From an uncultured Desulfobacter sp. (lineage in GTDB: Bacteria > Desulfobacterota > Desulfobacteria > Desulfobacterales > Desulfobacteraceae): DNA of 64,000 nt. The notes below the pieces were generated by a model. That model saw only the letters and a program-made list of their open reading frames with translations, was not told the origin of the DNA and searched no databases. Shown here piece by piece: positions 7,132 through 14,520 of this stretch. The stretch covers positions 3,658,001-3,722,000 of the forward strand of contig NZ_OY762229.1 in assembly GCF_963665355.1 (NCBI RefSeq). Reading direction: 5' to 3'. How positions within the stretch are numbered: the first letter of the stretch is position 1; every line of letters starts with the position of its first letter. The translations under genes and the position numbers were made by a program.

Positions 7132-9102
7132 ATGACCCATCGTTATTCCAGCTATATCCTGATTTGCACCCTGTTGTTTTTTCTGGCTGTTCCCCCCCTG
7201 TCCATGGCCGACGAAGCCGGGGATGGTACCAGCGGCGCCACAGTCCTGGAAGAGCTCACCATCACTGACCGGCCCATTATCCAGGGCAACCAGACCGATA
7301 TCTACGGCAGCACAAAAACCATTATTACCCAGGAGCAGATTGATGACCTCAATGCCCAGGATCTTGAAACCGCCCTTAGGATGACACCGGGTGTAAGCAT
7401 GTCCAGGTACAATCCCGTCGGCTCTTTCGGCGGTGGAGACGGTGGCGGTGTGTTTATCCGGGGCATGGGCTCCAGCCGTCCGGGAGCGGAAATTAAAACC
7501 ATGGTGGACGGGGTTCCCATGTTCATGAGCGTATGGAACCACCCCCTGCTGGACCTGATGCCCATTGATTCTTCCCAGGCCATTGAGGTTTATAAAAGTC
7601 CGCAGCCCCAGTATTTCGGCAATGCTGTGGGGCTGGTCAACATTGTGCCCAAACGGATCACTGAACCGGGTTTTTTTACCTCGGCCGAAGTTGCTGCGGG
7701 CAGCTATGACACACACATTGCCAAGGCCGAGCACGGCGGTAACATCAATGGCTGGGATTATTATCTGGGCGGGGGATTCCGGGAATCCGACGGGCACCGG
7801 GACCATGCCGAAGGTGAGCTGAAAAATATCTATGGCCGTATCGGGCGCAAGCTGTCCGACAACTGGGATGTAAGCATATTCGCCATGGCCAATGACAACT
7901 GGGCCAATGATCCGGGCGCGGAAGGGGCTGATGTTTCCCAGCGCCAGGGCACCTACGAGACCCGGGTCTGGATGGGCACGGCCACCCTGTCCCATGAATA
8001 TGAAAAAGCCAGAGGCGAAATTAAACTGTACCGCAGCCAGGGCGAAGGCGACTGGCTGGACCAGCCCACGAGCACAACCGGTGTGACCGAAGACCTGTTC
8101 AATGATTTCCTTTTCTACGGTGCCAAAGTCAAGGAGATCCTGACATTGGGCAAAGGCATATCACTTCTGGCCGGTGCGGACTGGGATTACACCCAAGGGG
8201 ATTACACCCAGGAGTACAGTGACGGCAGTTCCGATGTCTGGGACGGGGAAAATTTTGATATCCTGTCTCCCTATGCCGCGCTAAGCTGGCAGATCAATGT
8301 GGCCGAATTAATCACCATCACGCCGTCGGTTGGCGCCCGATTCTATGCCCACAGCCAGTACGCGGATGAATTTGCTCCCCATGCCGGTTTAACCGCAACC
8401 ATCGGGCGGTTTGAAGCTCACGTGGGCTATTCCCGGGGCGTGGTTTATCCCGGGCTTGAGGTGGTGGCCATGAGCCAGGATGTCCTGCCTGCACTGGGTG
8501 AATCCTGGAAAGACTTGGACCCGGAAACCGTTGACCATTATGAAATCGGATTCAGTGTATCCCCCACCCGCCAGACCCTTCTGGACCTGGTTCTCTTTTA
8601 TGAGGACGGACAGGACCGGTACGTGATTGTTCCATTTTCCAGCGGCGTTATGCCCCACTACGACAATGTGGAAGAATATACCATTAAAGGTCTTGAAGCC
8701 ACAGCCACCTGGCAGCCGGTTTCCAGTTTTTCCATGTTTGCCGGCCTTACCCTTCTGGACCCGGATCCCGGGGATCTGCCCTATGCGCCGGAAACCACCA
8801 TCACTGCCGGTCTGACATACCGGTTTCTTGGGCGGTTCAAGCTTGATCTAAATGGCTCCTATATTTCATCCATGCATGTCAGTTCCCAGGTCCGGAAAAA
8901 AGATTCTGAAAACGCCACCACGGTGGATGACTTCTTCCTTGTGAACGGTAAACTCACCTATGATCTGGCGCTTAAAGGTGCCGATTATAAAATCAAGCTG
9001 TTTCTGGCCGGTGAAAACCTGACCGACCAGGATTACGAATACCAGTCCGGCTATCCCATGCCGGGGATCAACGGCATGGCGGGTATCCGGTTTGAGTTGT
9101 AA
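7132..9102 (+). CDS. TonB-dependent outer-membrane receptor
   Basis: A 656-residue receptor with a signal peptide (hydrophobic YILICTLLFFLAV, ending PLSMADEA). A likely TonB box, TVLEELTITD, follows. The plug domain (about residues 55-170) contains ALRMTPGVSM, GVFIRGMGSS and the usual IEVYKSPQ. The remaining 480 residues alternate short strands as in a 22-strand barrel. It ends GMAGIRFEL rather than in a terminal aromatic residue. I chose the ATG at 7132 because AAAGGAGAGAG precedes it at good distance. It is the last gene of the operon and should move the ligand across the outer membrane. Confidence 0.92.
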   Translation: MTHRYSSYILICTLLFFLAVPPLSMADEAGDGTSGATVLEELTITDRPIIQGNQTDIYGSTKTIITQEQIDDLNAQDLETALRMTPGVSMSRYNPVGSFGGGDGGGVFIRGMGSSRPGAEIKTMVDGVPMFMSVWNHPLLDLMPIDSSQAIEVYKSPQPQYFGNAVGLVNIVPKRITEPGFFTSAEVAAGSYDTHIAKAEHGGNINGWDYYLGGGFRESDGHRDHAEGELKNIYGRIGRKLSDNWDVSIFAMANDNWANDPGAEGADVSQRQGTYETRVWMGTATLSHEYEKARGEIKLYRSQGEGDWLDQPTSTTGVTEDLFNDFLFYGAKVKEILTLGKGISLLAGADWDYTQGDYTQEYSDGSSDVWDGENFDILSPYAALSWQINVAELITITPSVGARFYAHSQYADEFAPHAGLTATIGRFEAHVGYSRGVVYPGLEVVAMSQDVLPALGESWKDLDPETVDHYEIGFSVSPTRQTLLDLVLFYEDGQDRYVIVPFSSGVMPHYDNVEEYTIKGLEATATWQPVSSFSMFAGLTLLDPDPGDLPYAPETTITAGLTYRFLGRFKLDLNGSYISSMHVSSQVRKKDSENATTVDDFFLVNGKLTYDLALKGADYKIKLFLAGENLTDQDYEYQSGYPMPGINGMAGIRFEL

Positions 9103-9109
9103 TTCATAT

Positions 9110-9130
9110 GCACTGTCTTTCGGGCAGTGC
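9110..9130 (+). terminator. Hairpin after the TonB receptor (weak terminator candidate)
   Basis: GCACTG pairs with CAGTGC around a TCTTTCGGG loop, just after the receptor stop. No T-tract follows. Two CATATG sequences flank the hairpin. Confidence 0.4.
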
Positions 9131-9172
9131 GTCCGTCTCATATGACTTGGAAATCAAATGAATTTATTTTTT

Positions 9173-9188
9173 TGTCAGGCAGCTGACA
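9173..9188. promoter_or_regulatory. CooA/Crp-type operator palindrome upstream of the CODH-like gene
   Basis: TGTCAG-GCAG-CTGACA is a perfect palindrome with TGTCA half sites six bases apart, the geometry of Crp-family sites. The CooA consensus is close to TGTCA-N6-CGACA. It lies 77 bases before the CODH-like start. The CooA-like regulator encoded at 9950-10612 is the obvious candidate to bind it (inference). Confidence 0.6.
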
Positions 9189-9264
9189 GACAAACTGGTT
9201 TTCCCATTGTAGTTTCTGATAGAAGCAATAAAGTCAACAGGTCGAAAAAAACCGGAGGAAAACC

Positions 9265-9906
9265 ATGAACAGACAAGTGCATTTATCAGATCCATCACCT
9301 GATATTATAGAAAAAAATAGTTTTTTAACACCAGCGCCATCAGATCAAAACGCCTGGGCCGCATTGGACAGCGCCCGGGATCTGTTTTTCAAATCCCTGG
9401 CATTTGGAAGGGTCCGGGGCGTCGTGGACATTATTGTTCCTCCGGATTCTGAGCAAAAAGACGACCTGGCGTACAGCCAATTAATCCATGAATTGCTCCA
9501 GCATGACATCCTGGTAACAATATCCGGGCGTGGAACAGAAAAGACCGATCCGGTGGGAATGATACCGGCCCCTGACCTCTTTCAGTCTGCGGAAAACGGC
9601 CTGTCTGAATTCTGTGATTTCATCGGCGTACAGCCGGTTCTGCACATCGGCCGGATCGATGATGCTGAAGTTGTTGATTTCTACAATGAGATCGCACAAC
9701 GCGCCGGTGTAAATATTGGGGATTTGCCTGTGGCCACAATTTCACCGGATCAATATCTGGGAGAAACACAAAATTTCGGAAATATTTTTACCATGGACAA
9801 GGGGCCCGGCATGACAGCGGATCTCATTAATGCCCGGATACACGAACAACGGCTGGCCCTGAAGTGGTGTGACCGCTGCGGCGGAGCTTTTTCAGCCTTT
9901 TCATAA
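9265..9906 (+). CDS. CO dehydrogenase (CooS)-like fragment lacking metal-binding cysteines
   Basis: The 213 residues align with the C-terminal half of Ni-CODH catalytic subunits. SLAFGRVRGVVDII corresponds to the KSGKIRGVA segment, LIHELLQHDILV to LTKELIKNDVLV, GLSEFCDFIGVQPVLHIG to GLKAVCEALGIPPVLHMG, and NIGDLPVATISPDQ to DISDLPVAGAAPEW. Yet the C-cluster cysteines are absent: VGC becomes IVP, TGC becomes SGR and GSC becomes GRI. The N-terminal half with the B and D clusters is missing too. A strong ribosome site (CCGGAGGAAAACC) and a Crp-type palindrome precede it, so it looks expressed rather than dead. It cannot be a working CODH; a regulatory or scaffold role is possible. A remote Hcp relationship is less likely. 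Confidence 0.65.
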   Translation: MNRQVHLSDPSPDIIEKNSFLTPAPSDQNAWAALDSARDLFFKSLAFGRVRGVVDIIVPPDSEQKDDLAYSQLIHELLQHDILVTISGRGTEKTDPVGMIPAPDLFQSAENGLSEFCDFIGVQPVLHIGRIDDAEVVDFYNEIAQRAGVNIGDLPVATISPDQYLGETQNFGNIFTMDKGPGMTADLINARIHEQRLALKWCDRCGGAFSAFS

Positions 9907-9949
9907 TCCGTTCATGGGTGGGGAAAGATTTTATCTGAAAGTCGGTATA

Positions 9950-10612
9950 TTACACAGACCCGGAATTTTGCAAGGTTTCCAGTCCGGCCAGGTCTGAAAT
10001 AAAAAACTTGCCCCGTCCCATTTTTTTGATCACACCCTGGCGGGAAAGTTGATTTAAAAAGGTGGATACCGTCTGCCGGGTGGAACCCACCAGAAAGGCA
10101 ATTTGTTCCACCGAAAGATCAATTTTAATGATGATGCCCCCGTCTGCACCGGGAGTCCCGTGTTTTTTTGCCTCGTTGACTAAAAGCCCGACCAGCCGGC
10201 TGTTGACGTCTTTAAAGATCAGGTTCTCGATAATGGTAAATGAGTTTTTCAGCATGCTGCCCAGTATGCCCACCATGGCTTTTGCCACTTCCGGATCATC
10301 CAGCATTTTTTGCCCGAAGGTTTGAGTATCTGCGGCCAGTACGTCAATGTCATCCAGGGCCTGCACAAAGGCACGCGTGTGAGAAGAGTAGATATCGCCT
10401 TGGGAGAGAATGCCGATATTAAATTCTTTATCCTCATATCCCAGATATACCCTGGCTCGTCCCCCGGCCACGATAAAAATCTGGTTTTCACCGCCGTCGG
10501 GCTGACAGATAAAAGCCCCTTTGGGATAGCTGCGTTTTTTCAAAACAGCATACAACTCAGCAAATTCCGGTCGCTGGAGGTGTGCCAGAAGATTTTCTTC
10601 CAATAATTTCAT
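9950..10612 (-). CDS. CooA-like Crp/Fnr-family haem regulator
   Basis: A 220-residue regulator: cNMP-type sensor domain (about 1-120), long dimer helix, and winged HTH (about 165-210) with GSTRQTVSTFLNQLSRQG. That helix is very close to the recognition helix of Rhodospirillum CooA. The sensor also matches CooA closely (IFIVAGGRARVYLGYEDKE, LAADTQTFGQKM). CooA binds haem through Cys75 and His77 in GDMFCMH; here the site reads GDIYSSH, so the histidine (His78) is kept and the cysteine is Ser76. No Fnr-type cysteine cluster is present. It converges on the CODH-like gene. Likely function: CO- or NO-responsive activation, with altered redox ligation. Confidence 0.78.
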   Translation of the reverse strand: MKLLEENLLAHLQRPEFAELYAVLKKRSYPKGAFICQPDGGENQIFIVAGGRARVYLGYEDKEFNIGILSQGDIYSSHTRAFVQALDDIDVLAADTQTFGQKMLDDPEVAKAMVGILGSMLKNSFTIIENLIFKDVNSRLVGLLVNEAKKHGTPGADGGIIIKIDLSVEQIAFLVGSTRQTVSTFLNQLSRQGVIKKMGRGKFFISDLAGLETLQNSGSV

Positions 10613-10668
10613 GTGGTGGTGTGGGGTGAGCCTGGATGTTGATAAGCCAGGCCAAGCCCGCGATACTG

Positions 10669-11061
10669 TTACGCGCCCATAATTGTCACATTGACTTTTC
10701 TGGTTCTGGGCCCGTCAAATTCGCAGAAATAAAGACTTTGCCAGGTTCCCAGAACCAGATTTTTATTTTCCAGGGCAACGGTTTCAGACGGCCCGAAAAG
10801 GCTGACCTTTATGTGGGCCGCTGAATTGCCTTCCATGTGCTTGAAATTGTCATCAAAGGGGATCACCTTGTTGATGCAGGATAAAATATCCGCAGTCACG
10901 GCAGGATCTGCATTTTCATTAATGGTCACAGCGCCTGTGGTGTGCATGGAAAACACATGCACAAGCCCGTTGCTGATGCCGGACTGCCGGACAATGTCCC
11001 GGACCTGGTCCGTGATGTCTATCATCTGGGTCCTGGCACTGGTTTTAATTGAAAACTGCAT
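10669..11061 (-). CDS. yjbQ: YjbQ/UPF0047 family protein
   Basis: A 130-residue single-domain protein with the family signature SMHTTGAVTINENADP and the later GTWQSLYFCEFDGPR. YjbQ proteins form trimers with a conserved His/Asp/Glu pocket, and some show thiamine-phosphate synthase activity; the physiological role is unsettled. I chose the ATG at 11061 because AAAGGAG precedes it; an in-frame ATG lies 24 bases upstream without a site. It is downstream of tkt, separated by a hairpin. Confidence 0.85.
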   Translation of the reverse strand: MQFSIKTSARTQMIDITDQVRDIVRQSGISNGLVHVFSMHTTGAVTINENADPAVTADILSCINKVIPFDDNFKHMEGNSAAHIKVSLFGPSETVALENKNLVLGTWQSLYFCEFDGPRTRKVNVTIMGA

Positions 11062-11089
11062 CTGTATCTCCTTTATTGATTCCATTCCC

Positions 11090-11137
11090 GTGTTGGGGCG
11101 TAAAGTTGCCCGGATGGGTGATTTTACGCCCCAACAC
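11090..11137 (-). terminator. 15-bp perfect hairpin between tkt and yjbQ
   Basis: GTGTTGGGGCGTAAA pairs perfectly with TTTACGCCCCAACAC around an 18-base loop, right after the tkt stop. No T-tract follows on the minus strand. It may be a weak terminator or an RNA-stability element that lowers yjbQ expression relative to tkt. Confidence 0.55.
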
Positions 11138-11140
11138 TAT

Positions 11141-13144
11141 CTACAGCTCTAAAGCGGTTTTCACTATGTTCTCCACGGACATGCCAAACTCTTTGAGAAC
11201 CGTACTGCCGGGGGCTGATGCGCCGAACCGGTTGATGCTGATGCACTTGCCCTGGCTGCCCGCATATTTTTCCCAGCCCATGGAGATACCGGCTTCAACG
11301 GTCAGACGTTTGGTGACAGCGGCCGGGAGCATCCTCTCTTTATATGCGGCCGGTGCTTTCTCAAATAATTCCCAGGAGGGCAGGGACACCACAGATGCCT
11401 TGATATTGTGCTCTTTTTCCAGGATGTCTGCTGCGGCAACACTGATGTGAACTTCTGAACCCGTGGCGATAATCAGCATATCCGGGGTTTTGCCTGCACT
11501 TTTTACGGTGTAGCCGCCCCATTCCATATCTCCGTCGGAGTTGGACAGGTCCAGGGTGGGCAGTTTCTGCCGGGAAAGGATCAGTGCCGTGGGACCGTTC
11601 AGGGTGCCCAATGCCTTTTTCCAGCCAAAGGCCGTCTCATTGGCATCGGCAGGGCGGATGACGGTGAGGCCGGGGATGGCCCGCAGCGCCGCCACATGTT
11701 CCACCGGCTGGTGGGTGGGGCCGTCTTCGCCCACAGCCACGGAATCATGGGTAAACACGTAGATGATGGGCAGCTTCATCAGGGACGCAACCCGGATGGC
11801 CGGCCGCATGTAGTCGGCAAACACCAGGAAGGTTCCGCCAAAGGGTCGGACACCGCCGTGCAGGTACATGCCGCTCATGATGGCGCCCATGGCGTGCTCC
11901 CGGACCCCGAACCGGATGTTTCTGCCGGACCACGCTTCTTTCTGGAACTCTTCGGCACAGGCCATGTAGGTCTTGTTGGAGGGTGCAAGGTCGGCTGATC
12001 CGCCCATTAAAGTGGGCAGTTTCGGCGCGATGGCGTTAAGCACCTTGCCCGAAGCCGCCCGTGTGGCCACAGGTCCGTCCTCGGGTTTGAACACAGGGAT
12101 ATCCTTGTTCCATCCGTTGGTTAAAAATCCTGTAATGGCATCCACAAACAGATTGGCATCTTCGGGGTACAGGGTTTTAAATTTTGTGAAGGTCTCCTGC
12201 CAGGTTTTTTCACGCTGCTCACCATAGGCAACGGCTTTGCGCGTATTGGCCAGAACTTCGTCAGGCACATAAAAATCCTTGTCTTCGGGCAGGCCATAGA
12301 ATTTTTTAACTATTTTGATCTCTTCTTCGCCCAGTGGGGAACCGTGGGCATCCGGTGAATCCTGTTTGCTGGGGCTGCCGTAGGCGATATGGGTGGAGAT
12401 TTTAATCAAAGAGGGTTTGGATACGGCATCTTTGGCCGCCTGAACCGCCTTTTCAATGGCATTAAGGTCGTTGCCGTCGGCCACCTCAACCACATGCCAG
12501 TTCATGGCCTCGAATTTGGCCTTGGTATTTTCGGTGAATGTGATGCTGGTTTTGCCTTCGATGGTGATTGAATTATCATCGTAAAGGAGGATCAAACGCC
12601 CGAGCCCCAGATGCCCTGCCAGGGAAACGGCTTCCATGGCCACCCCTTCCATGAGATCCCCGTCGCCGCAGATGGCATAGGTGTAATGGTCAATTAAATT
12701 CTGGTTATCCTTGTTAAAGCGGTCTGCCATATGACGTTCGGCCATGGCCATGCCCACGGCATTGGCCACACCCTGGCCCAGGGGGCCGGTGGTGGTTTCC
12801 ACGCCGCTGGTTTCTCCATACTCGGGGTGTCCCGGGGTTTTGGAGCCCCACTGCCTGAAATTTTTCAAGTCATCCAGGGTCAGTCCGTAGCCAAACAGAT
12901 ATAAAAGAGAGTACAACAGCGAAGAGGCATGCCCGCCGGACAGAACAAAACGGTCCCGGTTGACCCAGGACGGATTGGTGGGGTTCTGTTTCAGAAAGTG
13001 TTTGAAAACCACATAGGCGGCAGGTGCCAGGCCCATGGGGGCTCCGGGATGCCCGGAGTTGGCTTTCTGGACCATGTCCATGCACAGGGCACGGATGGTG
13101 TTGACGGTGAGCTGGTCTTGGTTGTTGGTTTCGGCGTCAGCCAT
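11141..13144 (-). CDS. tkt: Transketolase
   Basis: A full-length 667-residue transketolase. It moves two-carbon units between sugar phosphates in the non-oxidative pentose phosphate pathway, using thiamine diphosphate (TPP) and Mg2+. Visible marks are the N-terminal [16 protein letters not shown], the TPP motif [13 protein letters not shown] through [18 protein letters not shown] in the Pyr domain, and [18 protein letters not shown] with its catalytic histidines. The C-terminal domain is complete. AGGAGAGATATCC precedes the ATG. No other pentose phosphate gene adjoins it. Confidence 0.96.
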   Translation of the reverse strand: MADAETNNQDQLTVNTIRALCMDMVQKANSGHPGAPMGLAPAAYVVFKHFLKQNPTNPSWVNRDRFVLSGGHASSLLYSLLYLFGYGLTLDDLKNFRQWGSKTPGHPEYGETSGVETTTGPLGQGVANAVGMAMAERHMADRFNKDNQNLIDHYTYAICGDGDLMEGVAMEAVSLAGHLGLGRLILLYDDNSITIEGKTSITFTENTKAKFEAMNWHVVEVADGNDLNAIEKAVQAAKDAVSKPSLIKISTHIAYGSPSKQDSPDAHGSPLGEEEIKIVKKFYGLPEDKDFYVPDEVLANTRKAVAYGEQREKTWQETFTKFKTLYPEDANLFVDAITGFLTNGWNKDIPVFKPEDGPVATRAASGKVLNAIAPKLPTLMGGSADLAPSNKTYMACAEEFQKEAWSGRNIRFGVREHAMGAIMSGMYLHGGVRPFGGTFLVFADYMRPAIRVASLMKLPIIYVFTHDSVAVGEDGPTHQPVEHVAALRAIPGLTVIRPADANETAFGWKKALGTLNGPTALILSRQKLPTLDLSNSDGDMEWGGYTVKSAGKTPDMLIIATGSEVHISVAAADILEKEHNIKASVVSLPSWELFEKAPAAYKERMLPAAVTKRLTVEAGISMGWEKYAGSQGKCISINRFGASAPGSTVLKEFGMSVENIVKTALEL

Positions 13145-13174
13145 GGATATCTCTCCTGTAAAAAATTTAAAAAA

Positions 13175-14044
13175 TTATAAAGCTCTCATATGTTCGGGTG
13201 TCAACGCAATTTTGCCGTCCAGGGCCAGGGATATAAGCTCAAGGGTTTTTTCCTTGTCCCGGGGCAGGCGAGCCCGTACGGGCAAATAGTTGGAGGCATG
13301 ATTGGCGTGGAAAAGGCCGTTCGTCAGGTTGGTGGCCGCAATCATGGCGCCAAGTTCGGTGAGCATCTCCCGGGGCCCGGGCAGCTCAAACTCTCCATTT
13401 TCATACTGGTCAAACAGTTCGGTGCCGGGAATGAGCATCAGGCTTAGGGCACCCACAAAGTCAGGGTCCATGGCCGTGAGCACCCGGCCGGTTTCCCGGG
13501 CATGGTCCAAAGATCCCTTTCGGCCCCCAAGCCCGAGCAGCACAGTGACCGAAAGTTTGATGCCGGCCTTTTTGAGCTTTTTGCCCATGGCGATCATTGT
13601 AGCCGCATCCGCACCCTTGCGGATGGCTTCAAGTACCTTGTCGTCACCGGATTCAAGGCCCATGTAGGCGATCTTGATGCCAAGGTCGTGAAGCAGGGCC
13701 AGCTCCTCATCGGTTTTCATCTTTATGCTTTTGGTATTGGCGTAACCCCCCACCCGTTCCACCCAGGGCAGCCGGTCCCGGATTCGTTCAAGGATGGGAA
13801 CCAGGCGTCTCATGGGAATAATCAGGGCGTCGCCGTCACACAAAAACAGGCGGGTCTGGCGTCGGCAGTATTTCCGGGCAAATTCGATATCTTCAAAGAT
13901 CACCTCATCTTTTTTGATGTTGAACCGTTTTCCCCGATAGGTCCCGCAAAAGGTGCATTTATTATGGGAGCAGCCCAGCGTGACCTGGAGCAGTATACTG
14001 TCCGCCTCGCTGGGCGGCCTGATAACCATACCTTCTAAGTGCAT
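13175..14044 (-). CDS. Radical SAM protein
   Basis: A 289-residue radical SAM enzyme. The 4Fe-4S/SAM motif is CSHNKCTFC (Cx3... spacing C-S-H-N-K-C-x-x-C) near residues 30-38, followed by the barrel with GLESGDDKVLEAIRKG, which resembles the SAM-binding strand region of Elp3/HemN-like proteins. There is no B12-binding domain or TRAM domain. The spacing in the cysteine motif is one residue longer than the canonical CxxxCxxC, as in several Elp3-like groups. The substrate is unknown. It ends 30 bases upstream of the tkt start and may share its transcript. Confidence 0.78.
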   Translation of the reverse strand: MHLEGMVIRPPSEADSILLQVTLGCSHNKCTFCGTYRGKRFNIKKDEVIFEDIEFARKYCRRQTRLFLCDGDALIIPMRRLVPILERIRDRLPWVERVGGYANTKSIKMKTDEELALLHDLGIKIAYMGLESGDDKVLEAIRKGADAATMIAMGKKLKKAGIKLSVTVLLGLGGRKGSLDHARETGRVLTAMDPDFVGALSLMLIPGTELFDQYENGEFELPGPREMLTELGAMIAATNLTNGLFHANHASNYLPVRARLPRDKEKTLELISLALDGKIALTPEHMRAL

Positions 14045-14180
14045 TGTTTATCCTTGTTAAAAATTAAACCTCTATATTTAGCAGTTATTAGTTAATAATT
14101 CAACATTCACAAAAATTTCCAGCTGGGGTCATCTTACTCTTTCCAACGTGCCGTTTGATGAATTCAGCCGGGGGCACCTC

Positions 14181-14354
14181 CCTATCGCTATCGGTATCGC
14201 TATCGCTATCGAGCGGTCCTGAAATCAATTTTGATTTTGACCTATCCATCCGGGTAAGGAAAAATTCGGTTTCAGTGCTGGGCACTGAAATTTTTTCGAG
14301 AGCGAGAGCGATCCCGATAGCGATAGCGATGGAGACGCGGGGTGGAAAATTTGA
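14181..14354. repeat. GATAGC-type repeat element flanking the DGR, left copy
   Basis: An inverted-repeat element. The left arm is made of CTATCG units (14181-14212) and the right arm of CGATAG-like units (14297-14330). The centre holds TTTCAGTGCTGGGCACTGAAA, itself a hairpin, and the tail reads GCGGGGTGGAAAATTTGA. The right copy at 19131-19300 has the same architecture, orientation, central hairpin and tail, with several substitutions. Confidence 0.75.
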
Positions 14355-14520
14355 ATTGGAGATTTGATTTTGAATGTTTTTGGCGGTAATATTCATTCCC
14401 ATAATTTCCTTTGTTTTGATATGTTGCCTTTTCCTTTAACGAAAATTGAATGGCCTTCTTCATGGATTGATATGTTATGCCTGGGAAGCTGCCGAAATTG
14501 CTGCACAAGGAGGTATGTGG

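Noticed and set aside
14100-14402. 100-residue ORF with IAIAIGIAL repeats in the left flanking element
   Set aside because: Translation of the GATAGC repeat itself; both strands and several frames give similar low-complexity peptides.
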